Part shown: positions 7,441 through 15,353 of the stretch, one piece after another
Layout: every line of letters starts with the position of its first letter
Numbering within the stretch: the stretch's first letter is position 1
Assembly (NCBI GenBank): GCA_034432655.1
Contig: DAOUBP010000064.1
Span: 1 to 25,573, forward strand
Length of the DNA: 25,573 nt
Reading direction: 5' to 3'
Origin: DAOUBP01 sp034432655
GTDB taxonomy: Bacteria; Chloroflexota; Anaerolineae; CG2-30-64-16
Translations under genes and position numbers: made by a program
The notes under the pieces: generated by a model
What the model saw: only the letters and a program-made list of their open reading frames with translations
Databases searched by the model: none
What the model was told of the DNA's origin: nothing

Positions 7441-7588
7441 ACTCCCTTTCTGGGATGGGGTGAGGGGGAGAGGGAGTGAGAAAGTGAGGGGGAGACTTTC
7501 TGCATCCCCGCGCCTTCGCGTCTCCGCGTCTCCCTAGCTCCGTGTCCCCCTCTCCCCGCGTCCCTGCGTCCTCGCGTCCCTCTCCGCC
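7441..7588. repeat. Self-complementary purine/pyrimidine short-word repeat before the second acyl-CoA dehydrogenase
   Basis: One arm (~7453-7497) is G/A-rich with repeated GGGGAGAGGGAGTGAG words; the other (~7515-7588) is C/T-rich with iterated GCGTCTCC and GCGTCCCT words. GGGGAGAGGG at 7465-7474 is the exact complement of 7548-7557. It fills the 154-base spacer between the hydratase and dehydrogenase genes. Confidence 0.8.
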
Positions 7589-7590
7589 TC

Positions 7591-8376
7591 TCAACTATCC
7601 GTGAACTTCGGCTGGCGCTTCTGCAGGAAAGCTGAAACACCCTCGGTGGTGTCGTGGCTGCCGATGAGCGCTGAGAACTGGTCTGCCTCCAGCAACAGGC
7701 CCTCGGCCAGTGTGGTCTTCAGGCCGCCGTATACTGCGCGCAGGGTGGCCTCGTTGGTCAGCTTGCTCTTGCTCGCGATCTTCTTGGCCAGGCCCATCGC
7801 CTCGAACAGCACTTGGCCGGCAGGCACCACCTTGTTGGCCAGCCCCAGGCGATAGGCCTCCTGGGCGTTGATCATATCGCCGGTCAGGATCATCTCGATG
7901 GCTTTGGCAGGGCCTACCAGCCGCGGCAGGCGCTGGGTGCCGCCCCAGCCGGGGATGATGCCGAGGTTGGACTCGGGCTGGCCGATGCGTGCGCGATCGG
8001 ACAGGATGCGGATGTGGCAGGCCATGGCCAGCTCCCAGCCGCCGCCCAGGGCCACCGCGTTGATGGCCGCGATGACGGGTTTCGGGCAGGCCTCGATCTT
8101 GTTGAAGACGTTCTGGCCCTTCAGAATAAACGCCCGCGCCTCTTCCGCGGTCTTGACCGCCGCGATCTCGTTGATGTCGGCGCCCGCGACGAACGCGAAC
8201 TGTCCTGCGCCCGTGATGATGATGACCTTGACCTGGTCGTTGGCGATCAGCTCGTCCATCGCCTTGTCCAGGTCGTCCAGGGTGGCCCAATTGAACGCGT
8301 TGGCCGGCGGGTGGTCAATGGTCAGCACGGCGACGCGATCTTCGATCGTGATCTTGACGTTGGTGTACTCTGCCAT
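7591..8376 (-). CDS. Enoyl-CoA hydratase (crotonase family)
   Basis: A 261-aa enzyme that adds water to trans-2-enoyl-CoA to give L-3-hydroxyacyl-CoA, the second step of beta-oxidation. The oxyanion-hole segments (AFVAGADINEI at ~61 and ALGGGWELAMAC at ~109) are present, and so are both catalytic glutamates expected for a true hydratase: Glu115 (GWELA) and Glu135 (QPESNLGIIPGWGGTQRLP). The frame is open further upstream into a repeat, but ATG 8376 (MAEYTNVKI) has AAAGGAG seven bases before it and fits the family length. Confidence 0.94.
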   Translation of the reverse strand: MAEYTNVKITIEDRVAVLTIDHPPANAFNWATLDDLDKAMDELIANDQVKVIIITGAGQFAFVAGADINEIAAVKTAEEARAFILKGQNVFNKIEACPKPVIAAINAVALGGGWELAMACHIRILSDRARIGQPESNLGIIPGWGGTQRLPRLVGPAKAIEMILTGDMINAQEAYRLGLANKVVPAGQVLFEAMGLAKKIASKSKLTNEATLRAVYGGLKTTLAEGLLLEADQFSALIGSHDTTEGVSAFLQKRQPKFTDS

Positions 8377-8397
8377 GGGAGTTGCTCCTTTCTGGAT

Positions 8398-8468
8398 TTC
8401 GGATTTGAGATCTCGAATTGCGGATTTGCGCATGAAATCAATCTACAATCCGCAATTCGAAATCCGCA
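8398..8468. repeat. Self-complementary short-word repeat (ATTGCGGATTT family) between dehydrogenase and hydratase genes
   Basis: TCGAATTGCGGATT (8413-8426) is a perfect 14-bp inverted repeat of AATCCGCAATTCGA (8447-8460). Each arm also holds a second related word (TTCGGATTTGAG on the left, GAAATCCGCAATGCG on the right). The strand facing the operon transcript can fold into a strong hairpin. Confidence 0.88.
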
Positions 8469-8474
8469 ATGCGT

Positions 8475-9686
8475 TCATGCGTATTCGTGGAACCCGCGCT
8501 TGGCCTTCACACCCAGATGGCCGGCCCGGACTTTGGTGCGCAACAGGCGGGCAGGGCGGAAGCGCTCGCCGTACTGGGCAAAGAACTCCTCCAGTTTGGC
8601 CAGCACCACATCCAGCCCGATCTCGTCGGCGATAGCCAGCGGTCCCTTGCGCTCGCCGTGATAGGTCATGCCGGTGCCTGCGATCATGGCCATGTCAATG
8701 TCGTTGATGGACGCGATATGCTCCTGCAGCGCCAATACGGCCTCGTTGATCAAGGGATAGATGACCCGTTCGACGCTGAAGGTGCTGCCCGGCTTTTTGC
8801 CGAACTCGGCGATCATCGCTTTGACCGGCTCGTCGGTCTCGTCACCGTAGCCGTAGAAGCCTTTGCCGACCTTCTCGCCCAACCGGCCCGTCTCCACCAG
8901 TTTGTAGAAGAGCTTGGCCGGTTCCATGCGCGGCCCGTATTCGCTGTAGAGGTATTCGCCCACGTAGCTGCACACGTCAATGCCCAGCATATCCATCAGC
9001 GTGAACGGGCCCATCGGCATGCCGAATTCCACCAGAGCTTCGTCAATTTCACTGGCGGTCGCAGTGCCCTCCTGCAAGCAGTAAGTGGCCTCGTTCAAGT
9101 AGGGCATCAGCAGGCGGTTCACCAGGAAGCCGGGGCATTCCTGCACCACCACCGGCAGCTTACGCAGCGACTCGGTGAACATGACCACGTCGTCAATGGT
9201 TTCCTGGGTAGTCTCCAGGCCGGGGATGATCTCCACCAGCTTCATCACGTGGGCCGGGTTGAAGAAGTGCATGCCGATCACCTTGCCGGGCCGTTTGGTG
9301 GCCGAGGCCATCTCGCTGATGGAGAGGGCAGAGGTGTTGCTGGCGAAGATCGTTGTCTCGGGCACCACCTGTTCCAGCTCGGCAAAGACCTGTTTCTTGA
9401 TGTGCATCTTCTCCGGCACGGCCTCGATCACGATGTCCACATCCGCGAAGCTGTCGTAGCTGAGGGTCGGCTCGACCAGGGCGAGTTTGCTCTCCATCTC
9501 GCCGACGCTCATCTTGCCTTTGTCCACCCGGCTTTGGTAAATCTTTCGGATGGTCGCCATGCCTTTATCCAGCATGGCCTGATCTATATCCTTCAAGACG
9601 ACGGGCAGGCCGCTGAAGCTGATGACCTGTGCGATCTCCCCGCCCATGGTTCCCGCGCCGACGACGCCGGCTTTGAAGATGTACAT
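8475..9686 (-). CDS. 3-hydroxyacyl-CoA dehydrogenase
   Basis: A 403-aa NAD-dependent enzyme for the third beta-oxidation step (3-hydroxyacyl-CoA to 3-ketoacyl-CoA). The Rossmann motif GAGTMG is at 10-15, and the catalytic pair His140 (GMHFFNPAHVMKLVEI) and Glu152 is visible. At 403 aa it is longer than the ~280-aa single-domain enzymes and carries two C-terminal dimerisation domains in tandem, like the dehydrogenase part of FadB but without the hydratase domain, which is the next gene here. AAGGAGG precedes ATG 9686. Confidence 0.93.
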   Translation of the reverse strand: MYIFKAGVVGAGTMGGEIAQVISFSGLPVVLKDIDQAMLDKGMATIRKIYQSRVDKGKMSVGEMESKLALVEPTLSYDSFADVDIVIEAVPEKMHIKKQVFAELEQVVPETTIFASNTSALSISEMASATKRPGKVIGMHFFNPAHVMKLVEIIPGLETTQETIDDVVMFTESLRKLPVVVQECPGFLVNRLLMPYLNEATYCLQEGTATASEIDEALVEFGMPMGPFTLMDMLGIDVCSYVGEYLYSEYGPRMEPAKLFYKLVETGRLGEKVGKGFYGYGDETDEPVKAMIAEFGKKPGSTFSVERVIYPLINEAVLALQEHIASINDIDMAMIAGTGMTYHGERKGPLAIADEIGLDVVLAKLEEFFAQYGERFRPARLLRTKVRAGHLGVKAKRGFHEYA

Positions 9687-9718
9687 ATGAGCCTCCTTCT
9701 TTGGAATTACGTATCAGG

Positions 9719-9800
9719 TGCTGCGTACTGCGTGTTGCGTATTGCGTACTGCGTCACGTCGCACGCAGTACGTAGTACGTAGTACGCAGTACGCAATACT
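9719..9800. repeat. Self-complementary short-word repeat (TACTGCGT family) between thiolase and dehydrogenase genes
   Basis: The left arm iterates TGCGTACTGCGT/TGTTGCGTATTGCGT; the right arm iterates the complement (ACGCAGTACGTAGTACGTAGTAC...). GTATTGCGTACTGCGT (9739-9754) is a perfect 16-bp inverted repeat of 9784-9799. It is the longest perfect stem among the spacer repeats of this operon. Confidence 0.9.
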
Positions 9801-9805
9801 TGGTT

Positions 9806-11011
9806 CTAGATCCGTTCCACGATCAGCGCGCCGCCCTGACCGCCGCCCACACAAAGGGTGGCGGCCCCGTAGCGGGCGTTGCGCCGCTTCATCTCGTGCA
9901 GTAGCGTCACCGTGATGCGCGCGCCTGACTGGCCCACCGGGTGGCCCAACGCAATCGCACCACCGTTGACATTGGTCTTGTCCCAATCCCAGCCGTGACC
10001 GTCGGCGATCATCTGTTTGGCTACCCCCAACACCTGGGCCGCAAAGGCCTCGTTGATCTCCACCAGGTCCAGCTGGTCGTATCTGAGGCCGGCGCGGGCC
10101 AGCGCCTTGGGCAGCGCATAGGCCGGGCCGATGCCCATGTAGGCCGGGTCAACGCCCGTATAGGCGTAACTTAGGATACGCGCCATCGGTTTCAGGCCCA
10201 GTTTCTCGGCCCGTTCGGCTGTGGTCACCAGCATCGCGGCCGCGCCGTCATTCATCGGACAGGCGTTGGCCGGTGTCACGGTGCCATCCTTCTTGAACAC
10301 GGCCGGATAGAGCGCAGCCTTCTGCACGGTCAACCCCGGGTTGATGCTCTCGTCCTGCAGGATCGTCTCTTTGGCGACCTCCTGGCCGGCGGCCTTCTTG
10401 ACCACTTCCACCGGGACAATTTCATCCTTGAACTTGCCCATGCGGGTCGCCATAAACGCCTTCTTGTGGCTTTGCACGGCGAAAGCGTCCTGCTCCTCGC
10501 GGGTGATGTTGTACATCTCGGCCACGTTCTCGGCGGTGCCACCCATGATCAGGTTGCAAGTGGGATCGGTAAGGCCCTCCCACAACGCGTCGGTGAACTC
10601 GGCGTGGCGGAGTTTCAGGCCCCAGCGCGCGCCCTTGACGACATACGGGATCATGCTCATGTTCTCGGTGCCGCCCACCAGGTAGAGCTCGCCGTCCCCG
10701 GTCTGGATGGCTTGGAAGGCGTTGGTGATCGCCTGCATGCCGGAGGCACAGTTGCGTTGCACAGTATAGGCCGGCACATGCTTGGGGATGCCGGCATAGA
10801 GGGCGGCCACGCGGGTGATGTTGGCGGCCTCCGAAGGTTGGCCGATGTTGCCGAAAATCACGTCGTCCAGCTGACCGGGATCAATGCCCGAGTCGGCGAT
10901 CACGCGTTGCATCACGATCTTGGCCAGATCGTAGGCCGGCACCGTCTTGAACGCGCCGCCAAAACTGCCATTTGCGGTGCGCAACGGGTTGCAGATAACG
11001 ACTTCTTTCAT
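9806..11011 (-). CDS. Thiolase (acetyl-CoA C-acyltransferase)
   Basis: A 401-aa thiolase that cleaves 3-ketoacyl-CoA with CoA to release acetyl-CoA, the last step of the cycle (reversible, so acetoacetyl-CoA synthesis is also possible). The nucleophile Cys88 sits in QRNCASGMQAI, His357 in NVNGGAIALGHPVGQSGAR and the acid/base Cys387 in LCVGGGQGGA. ATG 11011 lies three bases after the TetR stop; its AAAGGAG overlaps the last TetR codons, so translation of the two is coupled. Confidence 0.94.
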   Translation of the reverse strand: MKEVVICNPLRTANGSFGGAFKTVPAYDLAKIVMQRVIADSGIDPGQLDDVIFGNIGQPSEAANITRVAALYAGIPKHVPAYTVQRNCASGMQAITNAFQAIQTGDGELYLVGGTENMSMIPYVVKGARWGLKLRHAEFTDALWEGLTDPTCNLIMGGTAENVAEMYNITREEQDAFAVQSHKKAFMATRMGKFKDEIVPVEVVKKAAGQEVAKETILQDESINPGLTVQKAALYPAVFKKDGTVTPANACPMNDGAAAMLVTTAERAEKLGLKPMARILSYAYTGVDPAYMGIGPAYALPKALARAGLRYDQLDLVEINEAFAAQVLGVAKQMIADGHGWDWDKTNVNGGAIALGHPVGQSGARITVTLLHEMKRRNARYGAATLCVGGGQGGALIVERI

Positions 11012-11014
11012 GGT

Positions 11015-11668
11015 TCACTCCTTTTTGTTGAGGGTGGGGCACATCAGCCCTTTGAGAAACAGTTCCACTGTGGCATGGTACAGTTCGGCCAGACCTGTGG
11101 CGACCAGTTGGCGCCGCACGGGATGCGCCATCAACGCCAGCACACCGTTCAGCGCAGCCCACAGCACGCCGGCGGCCTGGCGTGGGCTGTCGCAGGAGAA
11201 CATCTCCATGGCTACGCCGTCGGCGATCGCCTGGTGCACCAGTTCCAGCGCCCGGGTGCTTTCGGTACGGATTTGCTCACGACGTTCTGAGGAGAGGCCC
11301 TTTTCGAAGTCGCCGCCGTCGAAGGCGGTCAACAGGCGGAAGTAATCGGGGGAGCGTTGCGCGAAGGTCAAATAGGCTTCGGCCATGGCGCGCAACCTGG
11401 CGTCGGGCTGAAGAAGGGGGCGGCTGTCGTTAGCCGCCTGCAACTGTGTGGCCAGTTCGTTGAGCGCCTGCAGGACCAGCTCCGCCAGGATCGCCTCCTT
11501 GTTTTCGAAGTAGAGATACAGGGTGCCCTTGGCCAGTTCGGCACGTTCGGCCACCTGCCCCATGGTGGCGCGGCGGAAACCGCTTTGGGCGAAGACGATC
11601 CGCGCTGCCTGCAGAATCTCCTGTTTGCGGCGCGCCCGGTCTTGTTCGCGACGATCCAGGGTTGTCAC
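11015..11668 (-). CDS. TetR-family transcriptional regulator of the beta-oxidation operon
   Basis: A 217-aa repressor. The DNA-binding domain is at ~13-60, with the helix-turn-helix at ~35-54 (TMGQVAERAELAKGTLYLYF); the rest is a helical ligand-binding domain. The start is taken as GTG 11668 because a perfect AGGAGGT lies five bases upstream. An in-frame ATG at 11725 would put the start upstream of the predicted transcription start. It is the first gene of the operon and has a palindromic site on its own start region, so autorepression and induction by an acyl-CoA or fatty acid are likely (inference). Confidence 0.9.
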   Translation of the reverse strand: MTTLDRREQDRARRKQEILQAARIVFAQSGFRRATMGQVAERAELAKGTLYLYFENKEAILAELVLQALNELATQLQAANDSRPLLQPDARLRAMAEAYLTFAQRSPDYFRLLTAFDGGDFEKGLSSERREQIRTESTRALELVHQAIADGVAMEMFSCDSPRQAAGVLWAALNGVLALMAHPVRRQLVATGLAELYHATVELFLKGLMCPTLNKKE

Positions 11669-11683
11669 GTTGACCTCCTGGAG

Positions 11684-11706
11684 TGACCGTTGGTCATTTA
11701 TTGACC
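11684..11706. promoter_or_regulatory. Candidate TetR operator
   Basis: Three alternating half-sites on the plus strand: TGACC (11684-11688), GGTCA (11692-11696) and TGACC (11702-11706). They form two overlapping perfect palindromes with 3- and 5-base spacers. The site sits at the predicted transcription start, just downstream of the -10 box and upstream of the ribosome-binding site, the usual place for a TetR autorepressor. Confidence 0.7.
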
Positions 11707-11713
11707 TGTTTTC

Positions 11714-11742
11714 ATTATAACGCATCGCGTCATGGATGTCAA
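11714..11742 (-). promoter_or_regulatory. Consensus sigma-70 promoter of the beta-oxidation operon
   Basis: On the minus strand TTGACA (11742-11737) and TATAAT (11719-11714) are separated by exactly 17 bases. A promoter this strong suggests the operon depends on repression for control. Confidence 0.88.
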
Positions 11743-11756
11743 GGGTTGTTCCTCAC

Positions 11757-11785
11757 TTGTGTTAAACCCGTCAAGGTGCTAGAAT
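11757..11785 (+). promoter_or_regulatory. Candidate mutL promoter giving a leaderless transcript
   Basis: TTGTGT (11757-11762), 17-base spacer, TAGAAT (11780-11785). The mutL ATG is at 11792, where transcription would be expected to begin. No Shine-Dalgarno sequence is present before this ATG. Confidence 0.55.
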
Positions 11786-11791
11786 CAGTTC

Positions 11792-13657
11792 ATGCCGATC
11801 CGTATCCTTCCTCCTGAAGTTGCCAATCAGATCGCCGCGGGCGAAGTGGTGGAACGCCCGGCATCGGTGGTGAAAGAGTTGATCGAGAACAGCCTGGACG
11901 CCGGTGCCACCGACATCCGGGTGGAAATCCGCGAAGGCGGCCGGCGGCTGATCCGCGTGCAGGATGACGGCTGTGGCATCCCGGCGGCCGAAGTGGCGCT
12001 GGCCTTTCAGCGTCATGCTACCAGCAAGATCGCCTCGACCGAGGACCTGAGCCGCATCACTACCCTGGGATTCCGTGGCGAGGCGCTGGCCAGCATCGCG
12101 GCCGTGGCGCAGGTCACCCTGTTGGCGCGGGCGCGAGATGAAAGCGTGGGTACCTTGTTGCGCATGGCCGACGGCCGCGAAGTGGCGCGTGAACCGCACG
12201 GCACGCCGCCGGGGGTCAGCGTGACCGTGGAGCATCTGTTCGCCAACGTGCCGGCACGCCTTAAGTTCCTGAAACAGCCCGCGACCGAGGCCGCGCATAT
12301 CCAGCAGGTGCTCACCCGCTATGCCCTGGCCTACCCGGAGCGCCGCTTCAGCCTGGTCAGCGACGGCCGGCTGGTCTTTCAGTCCTCCGGCAGCGGCCGG
12401 CTCTACGACGTGTTGGTCAAGGTCTACGGGCTGGAGATGGCGCGGGAGATGCTCGAAATCGGCGCATCGGCGCATCAGCGAATGAGCGAATCAGCGAATC
12501 ACGAAGCGGAGGAGCGCCGTTTGCCATTGGTTGATTCGGTTATTCGCTGCTCCGGCTACACCAGCGCGCCGGGGTTGCACCGGGGCAACCGCGGCTACAT
12601 CACCCTGTTCATCAACCGGCGTTGGTTTCAGGACCCCACTGTGGCCTACGCCGTCATCCAGGCCTATCACACCCTGTTGCCGGCCGGGCGGTTCCCGGTT
12701 GCGGTGATCTTCATCGAGATGGACCCCGCCGAGGTGGACGTGAACGTGCATCCCACCAAAGCCGAGGTCCGTTTTCGTGATCCCCGGGCGGTCTTCAGCG
12801 CCGTGCAAAGGGCGGTGCGCGCCGTGCTGGCCGGCTATGCGTCCGTGCCGGCGGTGGACCTGGGCCAGGAATCGGCGGCGACCCCCTCTGCCTGGGGCCG
12901 CGCGGGCTGGGCCGAGCGCCGGGACGCGTTGCTGACCGCCGGCCAGCAGCGCCTCATCCCGTCCGCCCCCCTGGAGCGGGCAGCGCTTTCTCCTGCAGGC
13001 CAGCCACCGGCGAGCAGCGAACAGCGGCTATCGTCCGTTGAACCTTCGCCGGCGACCGCGGCGCAGCGTTCCCCTGACCTCCTCCCTCTGCTGCGGGTGG
13101 TGGGCCAGCTGGCAGCCACTTACATCCTGGCCGAGGGGCCTGACGGCCTGTATCTGATTGACCAGCACGCGGCCCACGAACGCGTTCTGTACGAGGAGAT
13201 GATGGCGCAATACGCGGCCAACCGCCTGGCGGTGCAGCCGTTGCTGGAACCGTTGCTGTTGGATTTGAGCCCTGAGCAGGCGGCCGTGGTCGCCGAGGAG
13301 CTGGAGGCCTTGAACCAGCTCGGCGTCGGCATCGAGCCATTCGGCGGCAGCAGCTATCTGGTGCGCACCTTGCCGGCCGTGCTCGGTCGCGAGGACCCGG
13401 CTGCGGCCCTGCGGGAGATCATTGATAGCCTGGCGCAGCAGGATGACCTGGTGGAAGCCACTCATGAGGCCCGTCTGGTGACGTTGATCTGCAAGCGGGC
13501 CGCAGTGAAGGGCAACACCCCCTTAAGCATGCCCGAGATGCAGGAGCTGGTGCGTCGGTTGGAGGGATGTCGTTCCCCGCGCACCTGCCCCCACGGTCGG
13601 CCCACGATGCTCCACATGAGCTCGGCCGAGCTGGCGCGGCAGTTCGGCCGGACATAG
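11792..13657 (+). CDS. mutL: DNA mismatch repair protein MutL
   Basis: A 621-aa mismatch-repair protein that couples MutS recognition to strand incision. The N-terminal GHKL ATPase shows IAAGEVVERPASVVKELIEN, LDAGAT, DDGCGI, RHATSKI and GFRGEALASI. The C-terminal domain has the endonuclease motif DQHAAHERVLYEE (from ~457, DQHA-x2-E-x4-E) and CPHGRPT (~600), so it belongs to the nicking type of organisms without MutH. An unusual segment at ~226-252 (SAHQRMSESANHEAEERR) is encoded by a short-word hairpin inserted in frame between the ATPase core and the transducer region. A proline/serine-rich linker joins the two halves. mutS is not in the window. Confidence 0.96.
   Translation: MPIRILPPEVANQIAAGEVVERPASVVKELIENSLDAGATDIRVEIREGGRRLIRVQDDGCGIPAAEVALAFQRHATSKIASTEDLSRITTLGFRGEALASIAAVAQVTLLARARDESVGTLLRMADGREVAREPHGTPPGVSVTVEHLFANVPARLKFLKQPATEAAHIQQVLTRYALAYPERRFSLVSDGRLVFQSSGSGRLYDVLVKVYGLEMAREMLEIGASAHQRMSESANHEAEERRLPLVDSVIRCSGYTSAPGLHRGNRGYITLFINRRWFQDPTVAYAVIQAYHTLLPAGRFPVAVIFIEMDPAEVDVNVHPTKAEVRFRDPRAVFSAVQRAVRAVLAGYASVPAVDLGQESAATPSAWGRAGWAERRDALLTAGQQRLIPSAPLERAALSPAGQPPASSEQRLSSVEPSPATAAQRSPDLLPLLRVVGQLAATYILAEGPDGLYLIDQHAAHERVLYEEMMAQYAANRLAVQPLLEPLLLDLSPEQAAVVAEELEALNQLGVGIEPFGGSSYLVRTLPAVLGREDPAAALREIIDSLAQQDDLVEATHEARLVTLICKRAAVKGNTPLSMPEMQELVRRLEGCRSPRTCPHGRPTMLHMSSAELARQFGRT
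12477..12548. repeat. Short-word hairpin element inside mutL
   Basis: The left arm iterates AGCGAAT(C/G) (AGCGAATGAGCGAATC at 12477-12492, then a further copy). The right arm GATTCGGTTATTCGCT (12533-12548) is its complement at 14 of 16 positions. The 13-mer GCGAATCAGCGAA (12486-12498) recurs after the moaE part of the window at 18666-18678. Confidence 0.8.
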
Positions 13658-13694
13658 GTTCGAGCGAGATTTCGCGGTTTCGATCATCATGTTG

Positions 13695-13776
13695 TATACT
13701 GTTAAGTACTAATCTTGTCTGACGAGTGATGGCTCGTGGGAAACCCGGCAAGCGTCCGTCCTGCGCCGTCACTCGT
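13695..13776 (+). promoter_or_regulatory. Promoter -10 and structured leader before trigger factor
   Basis: TATACT (13695-13700) is a plausible -10 box with only a weak -35. Downstream, ACGAGTGATGGC (13722-13733) pairs with GCCGTCACTCGT (13765-13776): 12 continuous pairs, one of them G-T. Inside are two small hairpins (GGG-AAA-CCC at 13738-13746, and GCA/TGC around 13748-13764), giving a three-way-junction shape. It lies between mutL and the tig ribosome-binding site and leaves that site free. No T tract follows, so an intrinsic terminator is unlikely. I do not recognise it as a known riboswitch. Confidence 0.5.
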
Positions 13777-13799
13777 TACTTATGTTGTGGAGGATTACC

Positions 13800-15266
13800 T
13801 TGGCAGAACCTTTGATCATCACATCGTCGCCGCGCAGCGACCATCAGCTTGATCTGACCATCGAGTTGGGCCCCGAGCGCACCCAACAGGCCCTCCAGCG
13901 CGCTGTGCGCCTTGTGTCTAAAAAGGCGCGCATCCCTGGCTTTCGGCCGGGGAAAGCTCCTGCTGCCCACGTGTTGCGCGTCTTCGGCCGCGAGGCAGTC
14001 TTGAGCGAGATCCTGGAAGAGCTTGGCGAGGAGGTCATTGCAGAAGCCTTGACGGCCGGGCAGTTCGATCTCTACGGCCAGCCGACCGTGGAAGACGTGA
14101 AGCTCGATCCCATCCAGTTTAAACTGGTGCTGCCTCTACGCCCCACGGCCGAGCTGGGCGATTACTCAGACATCCGCATTGCCGCGCCCGAAGTCACCGT
14201 GAGCGATGCCGACGTGGACGCCCTTCTGGAGCAGGCACGTCAGGCACGCATGACCCTGGAACCAGTGGAACGGCCCGCCCAGGTGGGCGATACCGTGCTC
14301 GTGGACATCAAGGGCATGGTGGGCGAGGAAGTTATCGTTGACAATCAAGACTGGGAGCTGACCTTGCGCGGGGAGAGCGGCTGGCTGCCCGGCTTTGATG
14401 AGGCTTTTGTCGGGCTGTCGGCCGGTGATCACAAAGAGTTCACGCTGCGCTACCCGGAGGACTCCGTGTCGCGTTACAAGGGCCAGGAAGCGTCCTTCTC
14501 GGTCACGGTCAAGGCGGTCAAGGCCAAGACGCTGCCAGCGGTGGACGATGAGTTCGTGCGGTCGTTGGGTGATTATGCCGATCTGGCCGACTATCGGGCA
14601 AAGAACCTTGCACAGCTCCGCCGGGAGCGCGAGGCCGAAGCGGAGGCCAAACTGAACGAAGCCGCACTGGAGGCGCTGATCGGCCGGGCGACCCTGGCCT
14701 ACCCGCCGGTGGCGGTGGATGATGTGGTCGAAGAGATGATGCGCGATGTCGAGAGCCGGCTGCAGGACATCGGCTATGACCTGGCAGACTACCTGCGCCT
14801 GCAGGGCAAAACCCCCGATAGCTATCGGGCCGAGCTGCGGCCCATCGCTGAAAAACGTTTGCAGGGCCGCCTGGTGCTGGCCGAGTTCGCCCGTCGGGAA
14901 GGCATCGTCGTTTCCGAGGATGAGGAGCAGGCCCAGCGCGACGCCATGCTGAACCAGATCCAAGATGCTGAAGAGCGCAGCTCGCTCGGTGGACTGCTGG
15001 ATTCCGAACCCGTCCGGCGGTTCCTCCAGCAGGATTTGTTGACCGACAAAGCCCTGGCACGGCTGCGCGCCATCGTCACCGGCCAGGTGACTGCGACGTC
15101 GGCCAGTGCACCGGCCGAAAGCGCCCCAGATGAGACCACAGCCGGGGCCGAGGAAACGTCGGGTGAAGGATCGGCGGCAGGCGCCGCGGCGCCCGCCGCA
15201 GCCGAAGAGGCCAGTGGGCCGGCGGTCGAAGAAGCGCCGCTGGCGGGAGATGAAGCGGCAAAGTAA
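13800..15266 (+). CDS. tig: Trigger factor (ribosome-bound chaperone)
   Basis: A 488-aa chaperone that binds nascent chains at the ribosome exit tunnel. The ribosome-binding signature GFRPGKAP is at 47-54. An FKBP-type PPIase domain follows (~160-245, GDTVLVDIKG ... LPGFDEAFVGLSAGDHKEF), then the helical C-terminal chaperone domain. The start is TTG 13800: GGAGG ends six bases upstream and the protein then begins MAEPLIITSS; an ATG at 13782 would overlap the Shine-Dalgarno. The last ~60 residues are an Ala/Glu-rich low-complexity tail longer than usual. tig-clpP-clpX is a conserved gene order. Confidence 0.95.
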   Translation: MAEPLIITSSPRSDHQLDLTIELGPERTQQALQRAVRLVSKKARIPGFRPGKAPAAHVLRVFGREAVLSEILEELGEEVIAEALTAGQFDLYGQPTVEDVKLDPIQFKLVLPLRPTAELGDYSDIRIAAPEVTVSDADVDALLEQARQARMTLEPVERPAQVGDTVLVDIKGMVGEEVIVDNQDWELTLRGESGWLPGFDEAFVGLSAGDHKEFTLRYPEDSVSRYKGQEASFSVTVKAVKAKTLPAVDDEFVRSLGDYADLADYRAKNLAQLRREREAEAEAKLNEAALEALIGRATLAYPPVAVDDVVEEMMRDVESRLQDIGYDLADYLRLQGKTPDSYRAELRPIAEKRLQGRLVLAEFARREGIVVSEDEEQAQRDAMLNQIQDAEERSSLGGLLDSEPVRRFLQQDLLTDKALARLRAIVTGQVTATSASAPAESAPDETTAGAEETSGEGSAAGAAAPAAAEEASGPAVEEAPLAGDEAAK

Positions 15267-15353
15267 GCCAGCCTGCGGCAAACGGAGTCGGTCGGGGATA
15301 GGATAGGGAAGATAGGAATACACTGATTGTCAGAGGGCAAAAGGAGTCTGTTG

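Noticed and set aside
7437..7640. Long N-terminal extension of the second acyl-CoA dehydrogenase
   Set aside because: The extension translates a purine/pyrimidine repeat; ATG 7436 has a good Shine-Dalgarno and the normal family start.
13722..13776. Intrinsic terminator of mutL
   Set aside because: The stem is not followed by a T tract and lies downstream of a -10 box in the tig leader.
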